DNA of 64,000 nt. Source: Candidula unifasciata. Taxonomy: Eukaryota; Mollusca; Gastropoda; Stylommatophora; Geomitridae. The DNA lies in assembly GCA_905116865.2 (NCBI GenBank), contig CAJHNH020001130.1, forward strand, positions 132,971-196,970. Reading direction: 5' to 3'. Shown here one piece after another: positions 53,610 through 64,000 of this stretch. A program made the translations under genes and the position numbers. Numbering within the stretch: the stretch's first letter is position 1; each line of letters starts with the position of its first letter. The notes under the pieces are model-generated. The model saw only the letters and a program-made list of their open reading frames with translations, was not told the origin of the DNA and ran no database searches.

Positions 53610-54110
53610 ACATAACCCTTGGTGGTGTATTGATGGAAGCACTAGCACATACAACCCGTCATCTTTCTCTGTCTTCCACATGGTGAATAAGTGTATGATA
53701 ACTTAGTCCAGTCCATTTCTTGATGTTGTCATTCCAAGTTTTTGTTGCTCCTCTTCTTCGACTACACCCCCCCCCTTTTCCCGCCAGTGTTACTTGAAGC
53801 AGTCTTTGCAATTGAATGATGTCTCAACAGGTGTCCAGATCAAGCTTGATGTCCCGCAAATTTGTATATTTTGTCTGTGACATTTTTATTAGTTTTGTGT
53901 TCGAAATAACTAATTCGTAAACTGCGTCTTTATCCTTTACATTTGACAGCCTGAATCCTCCTTCCCATTTATTGATATTGCTCTTCCTCGTCGTATTCAG
54001 CTCGGATATTGCGGATGTTGCCATATGGAGTCTTGTCTGGGTCTCTCCGGTACAGCTGCCATCGTTACATTTGTGAGAGCCAAGATATTTCAAGGTTTCA
54101 ACTTATTTTA
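53610..54110 (-). pseudogene. LINE C-terminal fragment, minus strand
   Basis: Frames read MKYLGSHKCNDGSCTGETQT then RLHMATSAISELN, followed in other frames by RRATKTWNDNIKKWTGLSYH and VEDRERWRVVCAS. The YLGSxxxxDG(T/S)CxxExxxRxxxA and GRPxKxWxDNIKxW motifs are typical of LINE C-termini. Confidence 0.75.
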
Positions 54111-55169
54111 GTTCTCTCATTTATCTGCTTCAGATTTAGCCCAGCGCTACAGTATCCTGTTTTTCAAACTCCACAATCTACCGACTTAGCTCCTTAAGAG
54201 TACTAAGTATTGCCAAATTTAACAATCTACTGAAAGATTTTAGTCACAAGAAGACACTATGCGAGACCTGTCAGAAGTGCTTCATTTCCAAACAGACCTT
54301 CCCAGTGCTTCCAACAGTAGTAAATCGTTGGGGGGAGCTTGCACACAGCCAAGGGGGAAAAAAGTAGTTTCAGGCAAGTTTCGCGTTTCAGAACTCCAGA
54401 TGAGCAGCTGTTTTATTATTTTTTGAGGGCGCGTTACATGTCGGATACATTTTCAAAATACTTACAAAAATATGACTTTCATTTCTAAAAAAAAAAAAAA
54501 AATGTGCTGCAAACGGCCCGAGGGAATTAAAAACATTATTAAATTTACGCACAAAATTTAAAGAGATAAACTTAAATAACCCTACCTGTTTGTTTGACTG
54601 CCTACCTGTCTGCCTGCCGTTTGATATCCTTTCTTGAAATCTGTCTGTTTGTCGGTTTCACCGCTTTATCAATGTATCTCTCTTTTAAAAAAATAATCTA
54701 TCGGGAAATTGTAACACAGACAACTCACGCCTGAAGGAGTCAAATGTGTCCTCAGAAAGAAGACGTTTCGCAGTCATGCTGCAAACGGATACAACGCAAT
54801 TAGGCCTTAAGATGAATAAAAAAAAAAAAAATGAGATCATTTGTGTATGAACACAAAACTGCGAACAGTCGCAGACCCATGGTATCAAAATATGTCGTAT
54901 TGATCGTTGCGGGCAAAAGAATCCAATTACATGTTATTAGTTTAATTAACATTTCTTTCTCACATCCTAACTTATAGGGGTCATGTGAGTTTATCATCCC
55001 TGACACATACAACATAATTAAATCGGCCATATTTCTCTAACTAAATGCTGGCCGCAGGTCAAGTTTCTCGTGCAGTAGTGGCATACATTGTAGAAGGGTA
55101 TTTATTGTCCTTGCTTGCCCTTACGGGAGGTCGGAACGTGAAACAAGATGTATGGGTTTCTTGTAAAGG

Positions 55170-55305
55170 TCCCTTTTCCACGCCTTTAGGCGTACTGGAA
55201 ACTAAAGGCTAGACCTATATTTTTATAGACCAATCAGCACCTGGTGGGTGAAGTGGTCAGCATCACGCCGGGTACCTTTACATCCCAGGACTGCACCTGG
55301 TAACC
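55170..55305 (-). repeat. SINE family C, minus-strand copy
   Basis: CCACGCCTTTAGGCGTACTG, CTAGACCTATATTTTTATAG, AATCAGCACCTGGTGGGTGA. It starts at the CGCCTTTAGGCG palindrome. Confidence 0.85.
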
Positions 55306-55475
55306 ATTCAAATGGGTTTCTTGTGGCTTTCTTATTATCAGCTGGTGTTTGTGACAATGAAGAGGTGGTAGCTGCTGTTTTTAATTCAATTCAAACTGTT
55401 ACATGTAAAGTTATAGCTGATTACTGATTTAAGAATCGACATTGAAGCCCACCAGATGCATTCAAATTTATAGAT

Positions 55476-55672
55476 CAGTGGTTTTCAACCTGTGGGTCTC
55501 GACCCATTTTTCGGTCGAACGACCCTTTTACAGAAGTCGGCCAAAGACCATAGGAAAATACATATTCACTGAAGTTATCAAGTAGCAACGAAATAATTGT
55601 ATGATTGGCGGTCGCCACAACATAAGGAAGTACATTAAAGGGTCGCGGCATTAGGCAGGTTGAGAGTCACTG
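55476..55672 (+). mobile_element. SPIN-like hAT miniature transposon, 197 bp
   Basis: It starts CAGTGGTTTTCAACCTG and ends CAGGTTGAGAGTCACTG, imperfect inverted termini. Inside are GGTCGAACGACCCTTTTACA, AAAGACCATAGG, TTATCAAGTAGCAACGAAAT and GTCGCCACAACAT, followed by AAAGGGTCGCGGCATTAGG. Flanks TTATAGAT and GTGTAGAT fit the hAT 8-bp nTnTAGAn duplication. Similarity to the SPIN family is from memory. Confidence 0.88.
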
Positions 55673-57610
55673 GTGTAGATGTTGACTGTTATCTTAACAT
55701 ACTCATTAAACACACATCGTAGTCTTTGTCCCATACATCCCTCTTTGCTGGATCCATTCTTAATTCCTCGTTCACAAATTTTTACGCATGTTACTTATTC
55801 TAACCTTCTGTCTTCTATCAGCATCCGTTCATAAATATTCTTCAGAATTACTATTTTTGTCCAACGCCAGTGTTCCTTTAGCAACCACCCTGGGCCGCTC
55901 TCTGATTTCCTCTCACTCCTTCATTTCTTGAACGGTGTAGACAACATTTGCCTTCTGAGATTTGATGTGAAATAATTAATAATGTAAATTCTTTCTTTCT
56001 TTTTTTTTTTGTCGGTTGAATACTGCTATAAATGGAGAGGCTGGCCAAGTAGCTACACTACGGACTTCCACAAGGAAGATCCGGAATCAGATCCTCGGTA
56101 TGGTGATATAGATTTTTTTTGGGATAATACTTGTGACAAAAATGTAAATCCCAACCTGCGCAATTATGACATGAGTCATTAGTGAAGGTTTTAACATCAC
56201 TGTAGAAGGTAGCCCCATAACTGCCCTGTTCCAGTGCCAGTGAAAATCACACAAAATGTTCTTTATTGTCCCGTTTCAACACTATGAAAAAAACTTGTCA
56301 GCCCAGACAAATCTTGAAGCTGGCGCACGCAAAGTAAAAATACACGAGGCGGCTGTCAGACGTGCCAACACTAACAGTCATACGTCAGAATTGCAGCTTA
56401 CTGTTGGTGCAAATGTTTAATCACAAAAAACCTTCGTTGCACCGTAAAAATACTCTCTATTCTAAACGTAGTCGGCCCCTGGGCATTTTAATGCAGTGAA
56501 CGGAACGCCGCGGACACAAATGGTCCAGAAATTCTTCTTAGATTTCTTGCCGGTGGTCCCTTACCATATACTCCTGGTGGGCGCCACCTGAGAAAGGACT
56601 GAGACCTGGGTCTATAAAAAATATTGATGTGGCACTATATATCTGACGAGACATTGTCTTGAAACAGGGTCGTTTAATTGTCTTGCGTACGGATGCATGT
56701 ATCTTTCATGATAAAATGGAAAAATGTAACGGACCAATCGCAAGAAACGTTTGAGATGAAATACTGATAAAACAAACTAGACGTCAAAGGAAGTCATCAT
56801 AAATCATATTCAGTTAATCAACAATGACCGTCCTCAAACCTTTTGAATGGCTTCCCACCAGCAATTTTAATTAACATTCACAATGCACCCGGTGAGCTGT
56901 CCAGTACATCTGTCAAACTACAACTGACTTAAAATTTATAACGACAAATGCATGAACTCATTGGCAGACGTCAGAAGATTACACGAGAAACATACATTTG
57001 AGTAAATAATGAATTTGTTTATTTGTAAAAAAAAAAAAAAAAACCCCATCAGAGTGGCGGTTTTTTTAGTTTAAAAAAAAAACACACACACACACACATC
57101 CCAGGGATGGGGAGAAAAACCAACAAGACAATCCAAGATACAGATTTCAACTTCTGCGTTCGGTCTCAAATAAGCGGTTAGATCGTTGTGATCTGGTGTA
57201 CAGCTTTATATGCGATTTTGACTTGAAGCGACTGTACTTTGGCGTGTCCAAATGAAATGAAGCCATTGACAGTACCCAGTTACATAATTTCAGCATTATC
57301 ATTATCAACAACATCATCATCATCTTCAATATCAACGTCACAGATACACCTTTTGCCGACAAGCTGCGTAGGGAGAAACAGTTTATGTCCCAGATCTCAA
57401 CGGCTGGCACTAGCCTTTGTCATTTCATGTGAATGTAAAATGTCTTTTATGTTATCGATCAATGTTCTTCTTTGGCTCCGCCTTGCTCTCATTTCTGATT
57501 TGTTCTTGTGCAACGACTGTGTTGGTAGTTTCTATGGATGCATTCAAATAAGAGGAATATACCAAGTGATCGTCATAAAATAGTAAATAACAAAAGCGAT
57601 GAGGGTAAAA

Positions 57611-57890
57611 ATCCACGACTACCATTAGCACCACCAACACCACCATCTCTAACTCCACCACCACTAACACCAGCACCACCACTGAGAGAGCCAAAACCAA
57701 TACCGCCACCACCACCATCTCTAACCCCATCACCACCAACACTAGCACCACCATAACACCACCAGAACCACCACCACTAACACCAGCACCACCATAACAC
57801 CACCAGAACCACCACCACTAACACAACCAGAACCAATACCACTACCATCACCAACAACAACAATAATAACAACAACAACAACGCATTTCC
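57611..57890. repeat. ACC/AAC-rich trinucleotide tract
   Basis: Interrupted (ACC)n, (CCA)n and (AAC)n over about 280 bp. The Pro-rich and Val-rich ORFs across it are compositional. Confidence 0.9.
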
Positions 57891-58435
57891 AGCTCGCTGT
57901 AGCGTTCTTTCGCAGTTAACTAGCAACACCAGAGCAGTAACTACACATTATAAAGCTTGTGTGATTATATCCCGTCTCCCTGGCGTGCCATAGCTAGCTA
58001 TTATCTATTAACGAAGTAACCCTCCACTTCTCCCCCTCTTTTACATTCGATTGGGGTGTAATTAACCCTGTTTCCGCCCACATCCCCTCCCGCTGGCCCA
58101 CATAAGGTCAGCCCTCATACACTAAGTCAGATTACTACATTATTTGTTTCAATAGCATTATCTTTGTTCTTGATCTAAAGTGTCATTTATGTGTCAATGT
58201 ATTTGGAGTCTTTCACGTCAAATCCGAGCTCAATGTTAAGAAATATGTTTGCGGTAACCAAAAGCTAAATGCACACACGCAAACACTCTGGCGTTTTTGT
58301 TTCTACTTTCGCCTTCAAAAAGGTCAGACTCTGACATGTTGTCTTTTAGTGTACAGCAAGGTCACAGTATCTGCGCATTTCAGCACAAGTAGCTGGATTT
58401 AAGCAAATTCTTAACTACTGATTAGTGAGGACTAT

Positions 58436-58500
58436 CGTCACAGCACTCCAGACAGATCCACAGGTGCTCCGATCTCCTCTTCAGTAGCTCCACAAGAGTA
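58436..58500 (+). repeat. Dispersed repeat family G, fragment
   Basis: CACAGCACTCCAGACAGATC, CACAGGTGCTCCGATCTCCT and CTTCAGTAGC align with the start of the copies at 12150 and 36250. It abuts a family D SINE. Confidence 0.5.
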
Positions 58501-58551
58501 AAATATCACTCCCGCTCTGTGTTGACAGACGTCTTGTGCCCTTTTGTCCGT

Positions 58552-58790
58552 TGTCGGCGTCTGTGGCTTAAGCGTTGCGAACCCGCTTCGTAATGGTAGG
58601 GTGCCGGGTTCGATCCCAGCTACGGACGATTTGTCTTGCTTTAGTTTCGTCAGTGGTACCAAGAGCTGACAGTTTAGAAAGCAATGACAAACTACTGGAG
58701 GTAACATTTATCAAGAAAATCCACAAAAGCCAAACAATTCTGGGGTTGATTCTGCAACGTCCTGTAAATGATTCGCAACTAAATTGTGTC
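58552..58790 (+). repeat. tRNA-derived SINE family D, plus-strand copy
   Basis: GTCGGCGTCTGTGGCTTAAG (A-box region) and GTGCCGGGTTCGATCCCAGC (perfect B box), then the family body ending near AACGTCCTGTAAATGATTCG. It is the best-preserved pol III promoter-like head in the window. Confidence 0.87.
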
Positions 58791-59973
58791 CTTAGTGAAA
58801 TCTTCATGCACAGCGGCTCCATACTGCATTCCCATATCTACCTACCTCAACAAATATGCCAAGTCATGGTTGTTTTTGTGACCATTATGGCAATATTCAG
58901 CTCGCATGACATTAATGATATCACGCCTGTGAAGTGAAATGAATAATCGTATACTTGAATAGCTAATTCCTGTACATTTATAGTTTGGGGAGCTTAGTTT
59001 GCTTACGCATATAACTTGGGGAGGAGGCGGGGAAAGGGGTGCTCAAGTGGCAAAGCCCTCATACCCAGGCTCACTGGTCGGAGTTATTAAAGGAATACAT
59101 TTATTTAAAGTAAAGGTAAAGTCGGGAGACGTGAACCAGCGTCATTGCACACGGTTGTAAACCATAAGTGCTCGGGTACCACTACGGACAGCTGATAAGA
59201 ATTATCCACCTGTGTCGCCGTTCGCACGTAACTCTGTAGCTACAGCGACGTTCCTCCATTTACCCCAGAGTTTCGACTCTGGTACTCATTTCCTAGAGGC
59301 TGGGTGAACCCCGGGAACCGCTATACTTTCTCACTTTCTCTCATGTTCTGGACACTTCCAGTCTCTATGCTGTCAATTTCTTTAACTCTTTGAGTCCCAG
59401 GAGGTTTACCATCACATGCCCAGGGGGTAGTAAACAAAGTAATAAAATAGGCGCACCCTGCGTTTATTGGGCTTCTAGGTAGGAACCTATGAACGTATGA
59501 TGCGTTCCTTGGGACTCAAAGAGTTAACAAAGGAGCTAATCATGTGGGAGTCAAGGGTTTGAGACTGTTAGAGCTAAACGTCCATGAGAATATGGAACTG
59601 GGGTCTATTGGTCATTGAAAACACAATCCAGCAGGTGAACACTGTCGCGGTGCGCGTCTATTTGTAACTACACAGCTCCCATCATGCGGTACGCAATTAT
59701 TTGGAAACTTTAGCTGTGAGGGGCATGTAACACAGTACATTTATTTAACCAGACGTTCAGAAACCTGTCCAACGGACATAATGAATGGCAAAATTGTTCT
59801 GTGAGGTTAAATTATACAGATTCAGAATCTGTGTATAAACGGGAGAAGTAAGAGAAAGAAAGGGTCCGGGTGTGAAGGCAAAAGAGCGGGGGATGGAGAG
59901 GCAAAAGAGAGGCGGTAAGAGAGATGGGACAGAGACTAAGAGAAAGAGTAAGTAAAGTAAAGGAAGACAGCAA

Positions 59974-59979
<6 letters not shown>

Positions 59980-60026
<47 letters not shown>
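59980..60026. repeat. (GA)n microsatellite
   Basis: Uninterrupted GA dinucleotides in a purine-rich region. Confidence 0.97.
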
Positions 60027-60029
<3 letters not shown>

Positions 60030-60307
60030 CAAGGAGAAAGAGAAAGAGATAAATGGTGATGATGCATGTGAGAGGAAGGAGACAAGAGAAAGAGAGGTGG
60101 AAAGAGATGGGGTAAGAGAGAGCGAATGATAACAAGAGGGCAAATAACAAAAAAAAAAAAAAATAAATAAAGAGAAAGGAGTAACCGTTAAAGGAGTAAC
60201 CGTGAGGGGAAACGTACAAAGCAAGAGAGAAAGAAATTAGGAAAGGTAGGATAAATAAGTCAAGTGAGATTGTGTGTATGTGTGTGTGTGTGATTGAGAG
60301 AAAAAAA

Positions 60308-60440
<133 letters not shown>

Positions 60441-60949
60441 CAGTCACTCATTTTCGTCACACACAGAAAGAAACTATCACAAACATTCAAACAGATTAAT
60501 TCACACGGGGGATCCTAATGACGTCGTTATGTACCCATTTTGGCGGGACCAAACCTCTCCTCGCCATGTTAGGCGTCTCGATGCTTACCCATTCTATAAA
60601 CAAACCCTCACAAACAGCCGATGTGGGTGCGCTTATGGTAAACAGCTCCCATAAGTGTCAGTCCCCCACAGGCCAGTAAGTGGGTCGGAACTTTCTCACC
60701 CAGCTGTAAACGAGCTTGGCATCTCGGATGCTTTCCAGGCCAGATTGTACGACCTGGACAACCACACTCGTTAGGAGGTCAGGAAAGCAACAAAGAGAAG
60801 ATGTGGCCCGGGTGTTTAGAGGAGTACAAGTAAACACTGAAACACAGGCACCGGCACCGGCACCAGGGGCCCTCAGGACCTCTTGAGGCCCTTCCTCTTT
60901 GTTTCCACCCCAACCCAGTTTGTAAATTGACTAAGTGGTTTCCTCCTTT

Positions 60950-61040
60950 TTCTTCTGCCTTCTATCCCCAGTGGAGCATAGGCCGTCAACCAACTCACGC
61001 CAAGTCGTTCTATCCTTTACATTTGCAGGCAGCTCAACTT
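60950..61040 (+). repeat. Dispersed repeat family F, copy 2
   Basis: CCCCAGTGGAGCATAGGCCG, CCAACTCACGCCAAG, GTTCTATCCTTTAC, as at 24610-24700. Confidence 0.6.
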
Positions 61041-61074
61041 CTTCCCTTTCACTCCCTAGCTCATTCGTCAATGT

Positions 61075-61215
61075 GTGTGAGTGAGTGAGTGAGTAAGTGA
61101 GTGAGTGAGTGAGTGAGTGAGTGAGTGAGTGAGTGAGTGAGTGAGTGAGTGAGTGAGTTAGTGAGTGAGTTAGTGAGTAAGTGAGTGAGTGAGTGAGTGA
61201 GTGTGTGTGTGTGTG
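61075..61215. repeat. (GAGT)n microsatellite
   Basis: Over 30 near-perfect GTGA/GAGT tetranucleotides passing into (TG)n. Confidence 0.97.
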
Positions 61216-61224
61216 TATCTAAAA

Positions 61225-61505
61225 AACTAAAAGACCCTTCTCCACGCCTTTAGGCGTATAGGGCATATAGGGCTAGACCTATATTTTTATAGACCATTCA
61301 GCACAAGATGGGTGATGTGGTCAGCATCACGCCGGACTCCTCTACTTCCCGGGACTGCACCCGGTAGCCACTCAAGCCAAGGTCGACCTGGGAGCCAAGC
61401 TCATGTTTGAAAAAAGTCCGGATCCTCCAAGGAGCAAACCCAAGACCTTCGGATCCGCGGCGTACAAAGTTCTGGCTTGCCAGTTGTGGTGATTTTCCAA
61501 AGTAA
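61225..61505 (-). repeat. SINE family C, full-length minus-strand copy
   Basis: CCACGCCTTTAGGCGTATAG at the 3' end, CTAGACCTATATTTTTATAG, GGGTGATGTGGTCAGCATCA, AGGTCGACCTGGGAGCC, and a head-end GATCCGCGGCGTAC region. Confidence 0.85.
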
Positions 61506-61849
61506 AAGTGCCCCCCGCCCCCCCCCCCCCCCACGCCAGCCTTTTCCATGTATAAAACTTTCACTGGGCTTGAGCGTTTATTAAACACACCTCATACTAT
61601 TTCAAATAGATTGCACTTTCAGAACCTCATATAATTTCAGTTGCGGGAAAATATGTGAGAGTGTATAGCGTTGCTGTGGCCTGCAGATAGTGATACGGGA
61701 TGAGATAAGATTAGATCCTCAACAAAGAATTTTCCTAACTGCGGGAGCAACGCCGCCAGCCTCCATTGCGGAGCCGACACAATTGAAATAAGTAAGTAAA
61801 GGATCATCTTCAAGCCCGTCGGTTACTTCTTGTTAGACAGCACAGGAAG

Positions 61850-62085
61850 TCACCGTGGCGTAGTGGCTAAGCCGTTTGCCTCGCGTCCTGAGGGTCAGCG
61901 GTTGGTTTCAGAATTACTCTGTTAAGTTTACGAGTGCAAGTTCTACGGAAATCTCGTTGAATCGTCGAGGGAGCTACGGAGTTCGTGCTTTGTGCAACGC
62001 TCTCGGCAAGCTGCTAGCCGTTCTGCGGAGAGAGATCGACCCATACAGGATAAAGCCCAGTGCAATTATGTCTACTGTGCCCATT
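61850..62085 (+). repeat. Repeat family E copy with tRNA-like head
   Basis: GTCACCGTGGCGTAGTGGCT (A-box-like), then GAGCTACGGAGTTCGTGCTT, ACGCTCTCGGCAAGCTGC and ATAAAGCCCAGTGCAATTA. The modules and order match 4195-4425. Confidence 0.7.
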
Positions 62086-62199
62086 TTTTAACATCGCAGC
62101 TGCCTTTATGTCTCAGGACATTTCCTGGCATTCACTTTCAGCTTCCACATCTGGGTTCTGGGACTATATGTCATGGGAGGCTTAGGTTTGTCTCCTGCA

Positions 62200-62345
62200 T
62201 CTCTCTAAAAGGCACGGAGCCAAGAGTCTGCATACAAACAAGTCAGATCTCTAAAACGGATGTGCCCGCAAAAACTCATGTTCTTGATCTACACTAAAAT
62301 ACAACAAGAACCATCGGCCGGAGTTTACACACGGTAAGCGTTAAC
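62200..62345 (-). repeat. Family B, minus-strand fragment
   Basis: GCACGGAGCCAAGAGTCTGC, AAGTCAGATCTCTAAAACGG, CATGTTCTTGATCTACACTA. It lacks the GGCAGAAAGTTCTGG end. Confidence 0.65.
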
Positions 62346-63417
62346 AAGAATAAGTTTAGGCTGGGACAAGACCGTCTCTATCTGACGGGCATGTTGCTGA
62401 CGTCATCAAACCGGGCTAACGATACGTTAAAGTATCAAAGGGGGGGGGGGGGTGGGGGGGTGAGGGTGGCGGTGGTAAACTGACTTGCTTGGGCTTTACC
62501 GTTTTCAGCTCAAAATAATATGCTCACGTTACCTGTGACCGACCATTCGCTTGTTTTTTTTTATCTCTCGTCTCCCCTATTTAGTCACATCTTTTTCAGA
62601 AGATGCAAGATATAAAATAAAAGGAGAACCTAGCCAAGCAGCGACCGCGATGAAATCCCATGCTATAATTGTGGAAGACGTTTCTCAACGTGCGGCCGGT
62701 CTTGTAAGGCACACTCACCAGCGCCATAGGCTGCTAGTCCCTTGCTTCCTTATAGCACAATCTAACACTTCTTGTTACTCATGGCTTCTGGATACTAAAA
62801 CTAAACAAACAAACAAACAACACTTCTTGTTCTTCTTCCTCTCTTTACTCCTGGAACGCCTCGAGGTGTCACGGACAGGAAGATATCTCTGGAACGGGCC
62901 CTTCTGTGCGTTTGGTATAAAGTACTTTTCAGTGTTTCTGATATTTCTGTGGTCCATGATCTCCATTGTCGACCACTGTGTCTGTTACCGTTGTAACAAT
63001 GTAACACTATCATCTGTAAAGACAGAAAGGTGCAAAAAACCAGCCCAGTTTTATGTGTTTTCCTGTCACGAGAGCGCCGGTTGTTGCTCGAATATTATTT
63101 CTAAAAGTCGCCGTCTGAGGCTTACGCTCTTCACTATTTAGAAATACTCGGTTTGATTCAGATTCAAGCGATTTGGTAACAGACCACTTTGTGTTGATTT
63201 CTACACTGGTATGGAGAGCCGACCGTTCATGGCAATGGCAAACTAGTGAAAGGAAAATTGTCCTACTAAAACCAGAAGCTGCCAGAATAAAGTGTCGCAT
63301 TTATTTTGTTACTTTTTGTCTGAATCAACCTGCAAAGGTTACCCAAATAACTTCTCACCTAAACGATTGTCTGAACTTGCCATTACAGCAAATGAATTGA
63401 AAAGATGCAGCTGCCCT

Positions 63418-63530
63418 CAAAGTTGGGTCGACCTGGGAGCCAAATTCGTTTTTAAAAAAAAAGTCAGCGCCCGAAGCCACGTCCTTCCGATCCGGAGGCG
63501 AGCATTTAGCCGATAGACCACAGCGGCTTC
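63418..63530 (-). repeat. SINE family C head, minus strand
   Basis: On the minus strand GCCGCTGTGGTCTATCGGCT (A-box region) and GGATCGGAAGGACGTGGCTT lead into the GGCTCCCAGGTCGACCCAAC linker. The body is missing. Confidence 0.7.
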
Positions 63531-63959
63531 CTCTTATTCAAATAGAAATGAAAATATTTTTCGACGACAAATCATCAACCTCCAAGGTCAATTTACCGAG
63601 TCATTGCTATGATACGGAACAATGCAGGCGGACATGAATTGTGAAGGATAGCGTGCTGACCTTGGTTGATGCGTGAATGATTGATCATGTCGACATGCAT
63701 GATTTATGTCAGTAGGAGTAACTGATGGTCCCCGCAAGTTATTTCCCCTTTGTGAACCATATCGGGTTGCGTAATTTAGTTGAGCGACTTGGATGACGCT
63801 GTATTATATCGGTACATAGTAAATTTGATTTCGTAACTATATATTTACCTTGGTAAAAAATATTGTAAGGTTTCCTCTTGTCTTCCACAAACACAGGAAC
63901 AGACATACAATATATGTGTATGTGTGTTTGAATGCAAACTAGGTTGAAACTTTCTATTT

Positions 63960-64000
63960 CATTTTTTTTTTTCGCAGAGTGATGATAGAATACTGCCTAC
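63960..64000 (+). other. Splice-acceptor-like tract at window edge
   Basis: A 12-T tract then CGCAG/AGTGATGATAG at about 63966-63977. This is a strong acceptor by eye, but only 23 nt follow, so no coding assignment is possible. Confidence 0.3.

Noticed and set aside
57452..57756. Val/Leu-rich minus and Pro-rich plus ORFs
   Set aside because: Caused by the ACC-rich trinucleotide tract.

Overview
This is a repeat-rich, AT-rich animal nuclear contig. Its genes have many small exons with GT-AG introns. The spacers hold several families of short dispersed repeats, decayed non-LTR retrotransposons (LINEs), miniature DNA transposons, satellites and long microsatellites. Protein similarity to vertebrate genes is at invertebrate distance, and the LINE types are of a kind common in molluscs. 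A gastropod or other mollusc is my best guess, but no marker gene settles it.

Two protein-coding genes can be read with confidence, and they converge tail to tail. On the plus strand, about 267-11477, are the last ten coding exons of NFX1, the NF-X1 zinc-finger/R3H transcription regulator; its 5' half lies upstream of the window. Its stop codon sits 3 nt before a splice donor, and a probable 3'UTR exon starts at 12125 and is largely made of a dispersed repeat. On the minus strand, 35518 down to 21127, is a complete BORCS8 (MEF2BNB), a subunit of the BORC complex that controls lysosome positioning. It has a non-conserved Ser/Gly-rich C-terminal tail, and its first exon carries upstream start codons.

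The introns are full of mobile DNA. NFX1 introns carry a 30-bp minisatellite (10550-11060), a roughly 30-bp degenerate array (5085-5540), a hAT miniature element of the SPIN type (9848-10031) and LINE tails. BORCS8 introns carry a 52-bp satellite of about 29 units (26810-28345), a nested LINE insertion with a clean 12-bp target-site duplication (29385-33425), and a 353-bp element with 60-bp inverted termini. That element contains YY1-like and GTCACGTGAC motifs (34702-35054).

From about 36 kb to the end I find no convincing protein-coding gene. There is a degenerate intron-containing tRNA-Leu(CAA) at 36660, a 71-bp tandem array at 46968-47495, a second and better-preserved SPIN-like element at 55476-55672, decayed LINEs at 51.6-54.1 kb, and many dispersed repeats. 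The last bases (63960-64000) end in a strong splice-acceptor-like tract and may be the edge of the next gene.

I do not see a novel multi-gene system. The most useful leads are the transposon-borne regulatory motifs in BORCS8 intron 1, the SPIN-like elements, the BORCS8 upstream ORFs and tail, and the repeat-derived NFX1 3'UTR.
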